64,000 nucleotides of DNA from Synchiropus splendidus (GCF_027744825.2 NC_071345.1:14385501-14449500); one strand, 5' to 3'. Shown: positions 1 through 12,509, counted from the first letter of the stretch. The notes: generated by a model not told the origin, from the sequence alone. Program-made: numbers and translations.

Positions 1-486
1 CTGAGATGATGAGCACAAAATACATCACTGGAAAACAACTGGTGTCCTGCCACACAGAGGCGGCTGATCCCTGTTAAAGGTAAAAGAAATTGTGCCATTC
101 GCCCCAAACCCCTGCAGTTCGAGAACCTGAGGGACAAAATAAGCCAGTCTTGTGGACAAAAGCTCATTTTCCTCTTGGTTGCACTCTTCTGCCGACTGGC
201 TAACATGCCACAGGAGAGTTCAAGCCCCTCATACACCGTTGTTTGCTTCAACTTTTCACAAAGACACCCAGCTAAATGACAGACCAACACAGAGATCGGT
301 TTCTCCGACATCTCTCACGGCTGAGGCAGGCTTTGCAGATGACGGCTCACATTTTTGGGTTTCCATGAAACCTTCTCCAGGAGGTCAGTATTTCATGATG
401 TGACCAAGTTTGTATGGGAATTCCTAGTCATGAATTATCACAGTGCTGAGATAATACAGTGGTAACAAGTCAGGAAACACTTAACT
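1..486. other. Unique non-coding DNA, nothing recognised
   Basis: Mixed-composition sequence without a simple repeat, recognisable transposon end or plausible exon. An 83-codon frame exists but shows no domain, no low-complexity-free coding texture and no splice context. Confidence 0.5.
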
Positions 487-800
487 ACAGACCTGGGCAA
501 TGTGTGGCTCAGGGGCCAGATGTGGCCCTTTGCTTGTATATATGCCGGCCTCATGGTGAAGCTATACAATTGATCAGCAATAAATACCACTTTCAGGACT
601 CAACTTTTCATTTATTTTAATGTATTTCAATGCCACTTTGTGCAGTTCCCCACAGCTATTAATATGTTTAAAAAAAAACAACTCAACATTTTTGCTGTAA
701 GTCTCATGAATAGTAACCTTTTAGCTGATATATTATACAGCATTATATATAACATGTAATGTAGAATTGTCAATAAATTGTATGATCAATGACATGTTCA
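487..800. mobile_element. hAT-like transposon remnant, one end recognisable
   Basis: The block begins with words typical of vertebrate hAT/Charlie-type ends: a 'cctgggcaa' start, then 'ggccagatgtggccctttgc' and 'ggcctcatg'. A second copy with the same order of words (gggggccatatg, cagccctttgc, ggccctcatgagg) and a similar T/A-rich interior is at 38785. I did not find the opposite terminus, so the right boundary is arbitrary. Family assignment follows from general resemblance, not a database search. Confidence 0.45.
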
Positions 801-1305
801 CCTCATGAAGGAATAAGAACTACATTCAGAGATTGATCTGAAAATCTTGCAGGCAAGTGTGGCCACAGATTTGTGATGCTACATGAAGTAACTTCCCGGA
901 GCCATTATCTTCGTCCGAAAATGAGACAGAGAGTACAAGAGGCTCAGATGGGAGACTTTTCTCTTCGAGACGGTTGACTCAACAACCACTACTTTATCAC
1001 CCACAAGGAAGTCAGAGTAACTGATTTGCCACCTAAATGTATTCATAATTGATATTTTGCCAAGTTTAAAAAAAACAAAAAATGTGACATCTCTGCCAGT
1101 TTGTTGGCAGTAAAATTTCAATGGAAGCACACATGACCTATATCGATTCACAAATCTGTTTCTACTAAAATTAATCATTAAAAAAAACTGAAAAGTGCCT
1201 GTTTTGAGTGATGTTTATTTGATCATGTAATTTACTTCTATATACTGAGTCCTCTGTGCATCTCCCCACTCTCTCTCCTTGGCTCTTTCATCACAGCGAT
1301 GTCAG
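801..1305. other. AT-rich unique sequence
   Basis: No repeat, RNA gene or exon-like segment recognised. Short open frames here are unremarkable. Confidence 0.5.
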
Positions 1306-1540
1306 GATTAAGCATTTATCTCGGTGGTCCTTTCGGCCCTAAACACCCATGAGGATGATAAGAGTAGCTGGGATTTGTCAAATTGTACGCCATTGATTAA
1401 CTGACCTTTTGCGCCTGCGAGTCTCTCAGACACTCGGCGAAGTGCTGACAGGCCAGATAGAGAGATAGATGGAGACATGAGGCTGTTATTATTGTGAACA
1501 AGTTCCCAGTTACCTGTGACAGAGGGACAAGGAGAGGGGA
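1306..1540. promoter_or_regulatory. CNE-like block
   Basis: Repeat-free, balanced-composition sequence with TF-type words, including a TTGATTAAC homeobox-like site near 1394 and ATTATTATTGTGAACAA (forkhead/SOX-like) near 1487. The texture is like vertebrate conserved non-coding elements. Conservation itself cannot be seen from one sequence. Confidence 0.35.
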
Positions 1541-2984
1541 CAGCAGGAGATGGTGGAGGAGATACACTGGACACCCTCAGACGGAAAGTTTAGAAGGATG
1601 GGTTGCTCAGATACAAGGTCACACGTGGCAGCAATGACTCTCTCTGGACGGTCCTGTAGTTGGACCCCAGGACACCACACACTATCGTATTTCAATCAAA
1701 TGAAATAAGCCATTATTTAAATCTTGAATTAGGAGATGATGCCTGAGCTGGGAATTAATAGCTCAACCTGCAATAGATGGATGTGGTAGATGAGTGTTGA
1801 ATAATGAAACACATATTTGAAAAGGTGCCACGGGGCTCATGCCAGACAGGAAGACTTAAGCAAGCTCCAGGAAGTGATGAAGCATCGGATGGCTGCACCA
1901 GCCAACCACACTTTTGACTACTCATAACTGGATCAAAGCATAAAGAGCCATTGAATATAAAGTCACAGAGTTAAAAACAAAAGATTTCAGTCATTCCTGC
2001 TGGTGAATTTGTTTTGTCTGTAGTTCACCCAACAGCCAAACATTATCACTTACAAATAAAAAAGAAGGAGTAGAAAGCAAAAACATTGAAGTTTCATGTT
2101 TCAGCTTCAGTAAGACAGAGTCGGTGTCGACAAATATCGACACGCAATGCCAATAGTAGTCTCTGTATGTGCTATTAATGTGGAAATAGAGATGCTTGTT
2201 TGGTGACGATAAAAAACAATATATCAACAACAAACCTGATTTGGGGTTTTTCTGTAGAGTTTAAAAGCTTGTATTTTTCTAATCTCAATTCACCCTTGAG
2301 AACTCCAAATTTGATGGCCTGACCTGAGGTGACTCTTAAAAATAGTCAAAAGCTTGGTCTCACTGTGGAAATTTAAGTTGGACAGACTGCGTGTTTTGCT
2401 GTCCTTCATGGTTTTTATAGTGACAAATTATACTTGAAATATAAATCTCAGTAAAGAAAATATCAAACCCTTTTCATATTTAAAAAACAAATCTTTTATA
2501 TGATCATACATATTGTAAGAAACGTTCTAAAGGTGCCTATCACAATTCAATTATAGATTAATTTATTTGAAAAACAAACAAAAAAATCAAAAAGATGAAG
2601 AAGAGCGGTTGAAGAACAATACAACACATTATACATCCATTAAATAGGTAGGACCTGAGACTGTTCAGGCTGTTTTGCTTGTCAGTGTTACCCCCTCTTT
2701 GAGTCAACCATAAGACTGTACTGTATCGGATCACAGCAGTAGATGTTCATGAAGCACACTGAGAAGCAATATTCAGTGGCTGATCTCCCCTGCTAAGACC
2801 CCACTGGCCCCCTCCCTGCCGATGTTACTGAGGAACCACGGATGCATTAGCGTATGATAACCACAGAAATAAAGAAATGACTTGGGAATATAGCAACCGC
2901 TCGAGTACAGCGCAAAACCTTCGCGGTTAAATGACGTTATTCATTGGGGTTGTGTGTTAACAGACGTGTAAATCCACGTGAGAG
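1541..2984. other. AT-rich intergenic sequence
   Basis: About 1.4 kb of mostly AT-rich DNA with short A-runs near 2577. No recognisable gene, RNA or complete transposon. Confidence 0.5.
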
Positions 2985-3175
2985 CAAGACTGTCTTTAAA
3001 GCGGTGAAGAAGAAGAAGTGCACCCACCTGGACCTCCGCGCCGCCCCGCCTCAGAGATGCACCTGAGGCCGAAGCCTGAACGCACTGTCTCGGACTGATG
3101 TGCGCGTCTGCTCCGGTGAGTGCTTCGGAGGGACAGCAGTCGCAGTGCACGGCGGAAACTCTGCTGGAAGAACAC
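2985..3175. promoter_or_regulatory. CpG-richer island with possible splice donors
   Basis: CpG density rises sharply against the AT-rich surroundings (GCGCCGCCCCGCC, GACGTCGC). A plus-strand donor-like CCG|GTGAGT occurs at about 3113-3120, and a minus-strand CAG|GTGGGT at about 3030-3040. Either could end an untranslated first exon, but no coding sequence or TATA box supports it. An isolated CpG-rich regulatory element is as likely. Confidence 0.25.
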
Positions 3176-3689
3176 ACGTATGAGCTCGACGTCGCTTTTG
3201 ATGGAAACGCGTCAGATGGTTTGTCAATAAAGTTGGCGACGGTTGTAAAGGAAGGCTGGTCACGTGGCACGACTAGTGACACTAGTTATGAAATTAAGAA
3301 ATTAATATCCTTTTTAATTTTTGCTTTGAATAAAAACGTTGGAGAGAAAAGTGATTTATGGGAATTGTGAATATGAATATTAAGAGTGTGTCGTGGTGTG
3401 TGAAGCTTGACAAAGTTGAAATCAATACAGAAGTGAACTTCTACCGCATGGTGACCAAAAGATAAATTCACAAAACCGTAACCTTCATTTCTCCCTCCAG
3501 ATGTCACCGCGTGGGACCCGACACCAGTCGATGCACAGATCACAGCTTTGAGCAGTCATTTCGGTGTCAGACTGCACAAATCAAATCTTATTTTATTTCG
3601 CCAAATATTGAATTAAAAACCTCATCATCGCATGTGCTGAATATTCTGCCCTATATGACTTTCTAGTTTCAGCCCAAATATCGAATGCG

Positions 3690-3870
3690 TGATGTTACGC
3701 TGCGTGATATATCCGGGAGTATCGGCGCGCTGAGGCCGTGAACGCAGCACGGAGGAAACTCTCCGCTGTCTCCTTATCGATATTTGAGAATCTGGCTGGA
3801 AAAGAGATATCGAGCGCACTAACGAGCGGCTCTTTGATCATAGCAGATTGCTTTCCACATGACAACACAT
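3690..3870. promoter_or_regulatory. CpG-rich CNE-like block
   Basis: Complex sequence with several CpGs and TATCGATA/ATATCGAG-type words (HNF6/CUX-like), flanked by AT-rich DNA. Repeat-free. Reads as a candidate enhancer or an isolated CpG island. Confidence 0.3.
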
Positions 3871-3954
3871 TAAGGATGAGAGCATTTTGAAAAAAGACGG
3901 GAAAAAAAAGTAGCCCGCCTCACGCAGCCGTCAGAAGTTTGGAGACGTCAGACA

Positions 3955-5100
3955 AATGCTTAAAAAAAAATGAAAATATTACGTTTTAAAAAGGAAAACG
4001 TAATTAAACTGTAGTTCAAATAATAACAAATCGTATACAGAAAATGACTTTCAAACCAATTCACACAAATAATAGCAAACTCAAAAGCAAATGCAAAATT
4101 ATGGTAAATACATAAAATGAAAAGCAATATGATCAATTGTGAAATGAGTTGTTAAAAAAGAAAAGGGACATTATAAACCAGTGCCCCTCAATCAGCCATC
4201 TCGCCGCTTTCATTCTGTTGATGGACAAATATCAATAATAATAATTCAAGTCCAATTAACTACCCGAAATAACGTGGCAGTTCAGACGAGATTATTGATT
4301 TGCTTCAACAAAAATTATTTAAAGTTTGCCCCTGGAAATCATTATTTATTGTCTTTTTAAATGCTGTAATTTCAAGTGCTAATTTTAGTCTTCAGTCTAA
4401 AGCGAAATAACCGTCAATATAAAATGAAAAAAAAAATGTATTACATAAAGCATAGTTACGAAATTCGAACTTAAGTTGAGTAGTGAAATATTGTTGTTAA
4501 ATAATACTATTAATAATTTGTGTTATTTAACAACAATATGTTCTATAAGGTCAATTATTTTACTTTGAAAACGAACATGTCAATATTATTATTATTATTT
4601 TTCACCAACATAAAATAAATTATTATTGATTTGTGGTTGAACTCTCAGTACAGTTTGAAGGCAATGCGAATTAATAATAATAGAAGGAAGTGTACTGTTC
4701 AAATCGCATCGAGGCTTTTAACCCTAGATCAAAATCGAACGTGAATCTTCTAGAAATTATATAAACGGTTCAGGAATATTATATAATCTAATTAGAATCG
4801 ATTTTTATTCCAACGAAATTATTGATTTATTTAATGTAATTAAAATGTCCTTTCAATATCTCTTTACATTATTATCCACACCTCACGTCGTTGGTTATTT
4901 GAAAATAAATTAAATAAACAGTACGAAGCACGCTTTTCTTTCTAGGATGTAATTAAAAGGTAATTGCTCATTACAATAAAATCGGTCATTCAACAAAATA
5001 ATTAGAAACGTATAATATAAGACACTCTTTTTTTCAATTTAAAAATGAATAGCTAATTAAATTAAATCACTTTAATTACTGGTAAATCTTTGCTTATTAT
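3955..5100. other. Very AT-rich tract with dense ATTA/TAAT motifs
   Basis: Roughly 1.1 kb strongly enriched in A and T, with ATTATTATT at about 4587 and many TAATTA-type words. It does not look like a simple tandem repeat throughout. It contains the perfect hairpin listed separately. It could be a matrix-attachment-like or homeodomain-site-rich region, or just relaxed AT-rich sequence. Confidence 0.45.
4488..4539. repeat. Perfect 17-bp inverted repeat (hairpin)
   Basis: ATATTGTTGTTAAATAA at 4488-4504 is the exact reverse complement of 4523-4539, with an 18-nt spacer. The arms are AT-rich, so the RNA stem would be weak. A MITE core or chance in AT-rich DNA are alternatives to a functional hairpin. 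Confidence 0.75.
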
Positions 5101-5104
5101 AATA

Positions 5105-5270
5105 ATTAGCCAAAACAATTCTTGAGGACTTGACCGCCGGATGCGTGAAGGTCAATTTCCGCCTCATTTTGCAAATGTTTTCATCACATATTGACCACAC
5201 AGAGACGGATGAGTTGGTCTGGAGCAGGCGACACGTAAGTGGCCACATGAATTCCAAAACGAAGCAGCGC
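5105..5270. promoter_or_regulatory. Weak CNE-like block
   Basis: A higher-complexity island (GACCGCCGGATGCGTGAAGG, CAGGCGACACG) set in AT-rich DNA. No coding features. Confidence 0.25.
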
Positions 5271-5574
5271 GAATAAACCCGTTTGGCACCAGAATAAATG
5301 ACTAAACTGTAAGAATTGATGCAACATGATGTAGAAGAATAAAAAAAAAAAAATGACAGCCAATACGGAACAGTATTACTGCTTGTACATATGAATGTGA
5401 TAAGTGATACTGAAGTTTTGAAATAAAATAAATGTACGCAAACTTGATGTGAATAATTGACGCTGAAAAAAAAAAAAACATCGGTCGGGTTGTTGTGGAT
5501 CCATCGATCGATCTCTTAATCTGCAATAGTTACATGCGTGTATCGATTCTCAAACAGTGTTTATCTGGAAATAT

Positions 5575-6075
5575 ACCGACACAAATCATTGATGGGCTTC
5601 ACCCACTCACCCTGGGCGCGCATAAATATTTATCAAAGTTGTGTGTGTGTGTGTGAGGATAAACACCTACAAAAAAATGGAGAAGTTAGCCCGCCGTATT
5701 GACGCGCGCTGCTCTTGAAAGTAAAGAATTTGGAAATCCAAGTAACTTTCCAGGACACTTGAATTGACAAACCGACCTGGAAGTTGCATAAATATGCAGG
5801 GTTTTAAGGAATTTGAGGGGTGGTGTGCGCACTGAAGTGCGCGGGGTTGAGTGGGTGGGGGCTCTTCGTGTGTGAGTGGCTGTTTAATTGACTGATAGAT
5901 ACGCAGCGTGGAGGTGAGGGCGGCCGCTTTAACAAATAGAGACACTTAAAGGCTAATCCGGGCCAACGCCGACAGCTGAGCGCATCAAAGTGCCTGCAAG
6001 AGCAGCGGAGACTTCCACACACCATCACGCAGCGCCATCACTGCGTCCTCGCCTTCCCTCCTGCAGCGTGGACCA
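5575..6075. promoter_or_regulatory. CpG-containing CNE-like region
   Basis: About 500 bp of complex sequence with CGCGC words, GGCGCGCATAAATATTTATCA near 5615 and a GCGGCCGC site near 5918. A short (GT)n lies at 5639-5656. Overlapping open frames on the minus strand are short and proline/histidine-rich without motif support. Could be an unmethylated island or a promoter of an untranslated transcript. Confidence 0.35.
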
Positions 6076-6439
6076 AACTTCTACTTCATCACGCGAAGCA
6101 TTAAAGTGATGAAAAACAAGAAAACGAAATGCTCAAAAATGATTCCAAGATGACTGATAAAAATAAACATGATAAGATATATTCACTCTTTAAAAAGCGC
6201 ACCTTTATATTTGTAAATGTGAACGTGAAAAGAACAATTTACAACATCTGAAAACACACATTTTAACAATATTTTCAACAGAGTCATAAGTGCGGGGAAA
6301 ACGCCAAAACATCGCAGTCATGTTGGCACAAACTTTCTCGCTAATATTTGAATGCAAGCAGTAAGCAAAAAACACAAATAAGGAAGATGAGTCAAAGTAC
6401 ATACCGGCGTGTTGTGTTTTTAAAAGTGTGTTTTGTCGG

Positions 6440-6605
6440 GAAGAGTTGTCAAAGCGGATGATCCGTCTATCCACACGCATTCAATGTGACGGCGCACCGG
6501 AGACCGGAGAGGAGGAACTACCACAACCTGGACCCGGGGAGGAGAGCACAGGGAGGGAGGAGGAGGAGGAGGAGGGAGGCTGCGAGCATCACTCTCGCTC
6601 TCTCT
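6440..6605. promoter_or_regulatory. GC/purine-rich island
   Basis: CpG-containing GC-rich segment (GACGGCGCACCGGAGACCGG) grading into a polypurine (GGA)n-rich run at about 6537-6585, just before a (TG)n tract. Texture like a 5'-UTR or promoter island, but no gene can be attached. Confidence 0.3.
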
Positions 6606-6613
6606 CCATTCGT

Positions 6614-6614
<1 letters not shown>

Positions 6615-6651
<37 letters not shown>
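6615..6651. repeat. (TG)n microsatellite
   Basis: Uninterrupted TG dinucleotides, about 18 units. The cysteine/valine-rich reading frames across it are artefacts. Confidence 0.95.
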
Positions 6652-6653
<2 letters not shown>

Positions 6654-7084
6654 GTAGTTAATTAGTAAATCCCCACTCGCCGTGCCTCGGGTCGGTTTGT
6701 TTTCCCCGGTCGACAAGCCGAGAGGAAAGAGAATTTGAAGTAGGATTCGACCCGTTTCCGCTCCTGTGTCTCATATAGAGGTTTGTGAGAGTGTGAGAGA
6801 GAAAGTGGGGTGCAAAGTCTATATGGGTGTGATCCCGAATTTTTCTTTTTTTTTTCGTCATATCACTCCAGAAGAGTTCGCAGAGTTGACCCCATAAGAA
6901 AACTCAAGGCATTGTCTCCCCATCCCCTTTCATTTAAACCCTCATATATAGTCAGTGATTATGGGTCAGTCCCCCTGTCCCCAAAACAGCACTCATTCTC
7001 TCCTACTTATTCCTGTCACCGAGGCCTACATCTCCTCATAGGGCAAAAGGTGGGGGACGCTGGAAGGGTCACTGCGAGACCAGG

Positions 7085-7190
7085 TACAAGCAGTATACAC
7101 TGACAATCAATTAACACTGTGGGAGGAAACCTGTGCAAGCAGGGGGAGGACGAACAAATACAAAGTCAGGTTTGCAAACCAGGAGAAAAA
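7085..7190. repeat. Dispersed-repeat remnant
   Basis: The words 'caattaac', 'ctgtgggaggaaacc' and 'caagcaggggga' occur in the order seen in a very common degenerate fish interspersed repeat. Recognised from memory of the motif order only. It is truncated and diverged. Confidence 0.4.
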
Positions 7191-7254
7191 ACGGACGCTG
7201 TGTATTTGAAATTCTGTAAGTATTGGTGTGAGTCCCGTTTGGGATGTGAGATAG

Positions 7255-7345
7255 GTTTACTGCGTCAAACTCGAGGCACCAGGTCAAAATCCGGCCCAGC
7301 CATCACCTTTAGTGGTCCACCAGTGCTTGAGATGGTATGAATAAG
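7255..7345. mobile_element. hAT/Charlie-like terminal fragment
   Basis: 'gtcaaactcgaggcaccagg' followed by 'aatccggccc' and 'tggtccacc' matches the word order of Charlie-type hAT ends; compare 61480. Only about 90 bp is recognisable. Confidence 0.35.
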
Positions 7346-8550
7346 GCATACACCTCAGTCTCAACCAAAACAACAAAAAGGCAAAATCAATGATTCATAA
7401 ATTCATACAGTCGAAATGTTTTTAGATAATATCCAGGCCAAAAGTCGATGACTTATCACATTACAGTGTTCACCCACGGAGCAACAGTTTGGTGCCACAC
7501 AGTCCTAAATGTTATCAGGTCTTGTTGAATGCTTTAAGGATATACATTTTCCATGGTCACATGACATCACTTACAGGCACAATGCTTGTATACAGACCCA
7601 TACAATAACCGATATGTCGTATGAGTTCAATAGACCGATGACATGAAATGTGCTAGAATTACTCTGAAATCTAATTGAAGATTGAGAAATTGATGGGTAA
7701 ACTTCATAGCGCATATTTTCACTTCACACTTCCATGGCAACACGTTTTCACTCCCACGGCGTCAAATAGTGACACTGCTCAAGTGACTTTTGCGTTCTCT
7801 GCTGAAGCAGAAGTCAGCCTTTAGTGTTGCATGTTGATGCATTAAGTTTTCAATTGAAGCACATATAGTGGTTGCGCTGTGGGCAAAAGAAAGCTGTATC
7901 TTATCTTATATGTATATATGTATCTGTAGCTTTGTCAGTGAGGGGAGAGCCGCATAAGGTGCTACATACACCAAGTGACATCCACTGCTTTTCAGTGAAA
8001 GGAGCTTCCAATTGCGCGAGGATGGAAGCTCCCTCTACTGCATCAATATAGCACACAGAAGTCAAAAAGCACCTCAAACAACGCAAGCATAGTAAGATGT
8101 AACTGATCTATTGTGCTCCACATGTGATGGGAAATAAATTGAGTTTCTCTGCACAATCTCTGATCTTAAATACAACCACAGCATTTGAAATATAAAGTAT
8201 CAAGTATGAGTTTGAAGAGTGTTTTTGGAAGGTGGTGGAGGGGTGATTTTGAAATTGAGATTGGCACCGAGAACAGAAAACTACTAAACTCAGCCAAAGG
8301 CACGAACCGAGAGACACACAAAAGAGCTCGGTCATCTGTCAGAGACTGGTATTAGAACTTCCACAGTAATATGCAAAGCCAAATGGAGCCACCCTGGATG
8401 ATGGAGGGCCTGTATTCCCTGTACTATGGTCCAGGAGCGTCTCACACCACCGACAGTCTGTTGCAAACACAAACAAACGGCACATCGTTCACTCTGCAGT
8501 TCACTGACATCACAAACAGACCAGAAGAGAAAGCGAGCCCCTGCGGTCTC
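7346..8550. other. Intergenic sequence, nothing recognised
   Basis: Ordinary unique-looking sequence. No coding, RNA or mobile-element signature that I can defend. Confidence 0.45.
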
Positions 8551-8554
8551 GAGC

Positions 8555-8745
8555 CCAGAGATCGACCTTTCTTTTAACAAACTTTAATTATTTAATTGAT
8601 CTCCAATCAGCGGCTTAATAATCAATTAACTAAACCTGTGGAACTCACTTATCTGGAGTCTATGACGGCGTATCAAGGGAGAGCAAGGAGTGGCGGAGGA
8701 GAAGGAGGAAGAGGAGGAGGGGCAGCGGCTCTGTCTCAGGTCAAA
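8555..8745. promoter_or_regulatory. CNE-like block rich in homeodomain words
   Basis: Clusters TTTAATTATTTAATTGATCT, CCAATCAG and ATCAATTAAC within 60 bp (8582-8630), then a GC-richer GGA-rich segment. Densely packed TAATTA/CAATCA words are typical of developmental enhancers. Confidence 0.45.
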
Positions 8746-9797
8746 GTCTCATACTGACAACTTGTCATGCTTACACACTTACGGAGGTCAAAGGTCAAAG
8801 CCACAGTGACCCGGTGTTGGATGTACAAAGTAATCCCTTTTTTTTCCTATCTATCTCTCACTGGTCTCAGAGCTGAGAACGGCGGCGGACAGAAGAATTT
8901 CCTCGGCTGACAACAGCTGGGTGACTTCAGAAGTTTATCGGTGTGAATGTACTGAACATGGGTTCATTCTTTATATTCATAGAACTTCGTTTTGAGCAAC
9001 TCAGATTGTCATCGTCTTTATTTATTTTTAAAAAAGCTGCCAGTAAATAAAGTATGTTGAAGTGATCTTTGCTATGTAGCTCATTTTATTTAGAATACCA
9101 TGAATCTTTTGTCATTTATTAGCTGCTATATTTAGATTTATTACATACTTTTCCTTGTCAATGATTCTCGATTCTTTACAATACGTATATAGAATTTAAT
9201 AGCTTTTAAAATTCCATTAACATCATAACATCATCGTGAATTACATATTGCTATATTTGACTTTTGAATATATTGTTTTGTGAGACAGTTACCGAAAGAA
9301 AAAAAAAAGCGTTTTAAAGTTTAAGAGTATGTGTATAATCTTTACCAAACGTATTGTTTTAAAAATCTTATCCATTTGGATTATGATTCATATGGCCAAC
9401 TTGTCTCAATCATTATAAAGGCAAAAGGAACAGATTAAAATTGTGACAGACAGACAGAGAGATCATGTTTTTAAAGCAACCATAGCCATACATCACTCCA
9501 GCCATCCCTCTCTTTATTGCCCTCTAGTGTCAACTTCTGAAGCGAGCTCTCCATCACTCCTTGTTAACCCCTCTGGCTCACCCAGGCCTCGGTCCCTCTT
9601 CAGCTGTTCACACTTACACTGAACAAAAAAACTACCCCAAATATATTTGTTTGCAGTTGGAGACCAGTTTTTCAAGCTGAATGTCAAGACTGTGTATGTG
9701 TGTGCAGAGGATATCACACACTCACACACTGAGCGGATGAAAGCTTTGCCAATACTCCAAGTCCCCAGAGGGTCATGGCAATATTGATGAGACCGCT
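8746..9797. other. AT-rich intergenic sequence
   Basis: Mostly AT-rich, with short A/T runs at 9299-9308. No feature supported. Confidence 0.45.
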
Positions 9798-9798
9798 G

Positions 9799-9821
9799 GT
9801 GTGTGTGTGTGTGTGTGTGTT
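9799..9821. repeat. (GT)n microsatellite
   Basis: About 11 uninterrupted GT units. Confidence 0.9.
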
Positions 9822-9924
9822 GTCGATGCAAGTCTGTTTGCTGTTTGTGTGTTGCATTTGTCTCCTCTAATATCCAAAAGGGCAGAAGCAGACACAAACC
9901 AGTAACCTCTAAGCACTGACTTGG

Positions 9925-10345
9925 TCCCGGCGTCTGCTGCCGGCTCCGGCAGGCAGTGACACCTGGGAGGTGTGTGTGACGGATCGGCGAGGAGGCGCTG
10001 GAAGAGGATGAAAAACGGACCTATCACATCCCCATTGACTGAGTTAATTAATATAAGTAGAGCAGAAGATTCTTCGCTCACTTTTCACTGTATGGATTTG
10101 CTGTCTCCTCACATTTGCTTTGTTTTACGTCTGTTCAATGCAAATCCAATGGCTTGTGTCCCGGGGCCCGATCATGACAGCTCATTTTTGGTGGGCGAGC
10201 TCTTTGATAGGACGGATTTTTATTGAGACTCAGTGTGATTATCGTTGTGACCAATGCTGACGGGAACTGGTGCGGGCATGAATACAAAGACCAGTTCTCC
10301 TCGGCAATAGCACGCCCAGCCTTTATTTGTATTCAAAGCCAGAAT
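9925..10345. promoter_or_regulatory. CNE-like block
   Basis: About 420 bp of complex repeat-free sequence. It includes GAGTTAATTAATATAAG near 10040, ATGCAAATCCAATGG (octamer/CCAAT-like) near 10138 and CCTTTATTTGTATTCAAAG near 10320. Two copies of 'gaatacaaa'/'tttgtattc' form an inverted pair about 45 bp apart (10280 and 10327). Candidate long-range enhancer. Confidence 0.45.
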
Positions 10346-11393
10346 TTACTCTGATACTTTATTTATTCCACCATGTTTTAGTCTTAAAGGCAGCAATACG
10401 GACTGTACTGTGTCATGAGTCTATATTTTTATCATTTATTCTCTAGATATTTAATTTAATACATCTATGTGTTATTTGAGAATCTTTATCTTCTAGCATT
10501 GATTTTACATTTTTTTAATAGTACGATAAAGAGACTGTTCTACAAAGAATGCATAATAAATTATAGTGTTTATTAAATTGTGCAACGAAATGTATACTTG
10601 ATACAAGTATTTTCTCTCCTAAAGGAGTCGTGAAGGACTCGAACTGCACTCGAGTTAGATTGTAAATAATAATATAATATAACTCTGTGGATCTCTAGAG
10701 CTATTGTTGTTTAAAATATTTAGGATGGTAGCTGGATGGATCCATTATCCCACCATACTAGTACACAGTACGTTGAGATGTAAGCAGCTCTCGGATTGCA
10801 GAGGTGTTTGTCTTAGTGGGGTGGGACTTGACAAAAAATTGTTAATCGCAAGTAAATATTTGCCATTATAAAGACCCAACTGCCGTTGAACGTGTAGACA
10901 TACGGTCAAATATGTGGGCAAAACAGTTCCAGTGAAGAGCGAACTCAACAGAACAGCATCTTCAAAAGTTTTTTTTTTTTACACTTCATTTTTGCATCCA
11001 TGAGCACAGTCTCACATGCCCTCCTTCATCGTGGATGTTTTGGTTATGACATCGCAGCACCACCTGACATTGTAGTTAAATGTAGTTAAATAATGAGACA
11101 AATATGATTATATATGATTAATTGCAGAGTACTTTCTAATCATATCAAGTAAGTTATACTATTCTGGTATTTGAATCTGCTAGAATAGTCTGCTATAGTA
11201 TTATTGGAAAAATATTTTGTTTCTATCCAGAACCAGAAACCTGAAGGTTTCCTTTAAACATCATTGAAGCCTTGACTGAAAGGGGAAAAAAAAACACTCA
11301 CACAAAAAGGTAATGATAAAAAGCGCACAACAAACATGATCATTTACACACACACTGGTATTTATTTGATACACATTTAGTTAAATCATTTAC
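10346..11393. other. AT-rich intergenic sequence
   Basis: No gene or transposon recognised. A poly-T run is at 10971-10980, and TGTAGTTAAA is directly repeated at about 11071-11090. Confidence 0.45.
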
Positions 11394-11687
11394 AAGTAAC
11401 ATCTGACTTACAACCTGCTTGACTTATGTCCACCTGTACTGACGACCACGGCCAGCAGATTCTTTTTTTTTTATTTTAATTTTTTTATTCAATGTCTGGC
11501 ACCGCAGCACGTAGCAGCCCGGTATCGCAAACAACAGTTACAGCAGCACAGTATCCAGCACCTCACTCTCACACAGCCATCTACCACTACAGTAGCACCT
11601 ATAACCCTCACGTCGGCTACTTTAAATGGCATTCGCTTTACGACTGGTTGGATGGAACCGATGCAGGTCGTAAGTCGGATGTTACTT
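11394..11687 (+). mobile_element. Short TIR element (MITE family A), copy 1
   Basis: Ends are inverted: AAGTAACATCTGACTTACAA at the left and the complement (GGTCGTAAGTCGGATGTTACTT) at the right. The interior contains 'ggcaccgcagcacgtagcagcc', shared with copies at 24115 and 30301. The roughly 294-bp length, lack of coding capacity and paired termini define a non-autonomous DNA transposon. A target-site duplication is not clear and the superfamily is undetermined. Confidence 0.8.
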
Positions 11688-12505
11688 ATATACGATTTCA
11701 TATATTTTTGAGATGTTGTTGATAGTGATTGGACAGCATATGGCAGCGGCGCCCCAGAACTTGCTCTCACAACACAAACAGTATGATCAAAGAGGAAAGC
11801 ACAGAGAGCGACAAATCCTTGAAATGATACGTGGATCCAGATAGTCATCAGAACACCACCAAAATTCATCTGTTCAAGAGCAGTGAATTGAAACCTATTT
11901 TTCTAACAGACAAACGCCAATGATCAAGGCTGGTGGAAGTGACTGAACCTCCAACGGCAAACTTTGATGTCTTGGTGAATTTTACAGGCTTGGTGACAGG
12001 TGAGAGGAGAAAATACCGCAACAATAGGGCGACTCTAGTTCTGAGTTTCGCTGGGAGGGAAACATCAAGTCACAGGCACAAGAGGCATTCCAGAGTTTGG
12101 GAAATGAAGACGTCAACAGATTTTTATCAGACCAAAGAGTCGTCTGAAAACTTCAGTACTGGACCTCTAAACACTCCTGAAGGCCTGCTGAAGTGACAGA
12201 CAACGCATCACAGATAGAAACACCAATAAATATGAAGTCGCCACGAAGTGAATATTGATGCGTCGCCGACCACAAAGGTGTCTTGTCGATGCAGACACTA
12301 AAAGAAAGGAAGTTGGCGTGGAGGAAATGATCATCACAGGTGCTCTCATCCATGCGCTTGCTTTCTTCTTCTTTGTGAAAAACAAGAGAGTGGGGGAAGC
12401 GGGGATGAGACAAACAGGACAGACAGGAAGAGCATCAGAAGAAGGTGGGAAATGGAGAGAAAAGGAAAGGAAAGAGAGCAAGAAAGAGCTCCAGTGCCTA
12501 GTCTT
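11688..12505. other. Intergenic sequence ending in a polypurine stretch
   Basis: No gene recognised. From about 12365 to 12490 the plus strand is strongly A/G-biased, which explains the long stop-poor frames there. Confidence 0.45.
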
Positions 12506-12509
12506 AATC

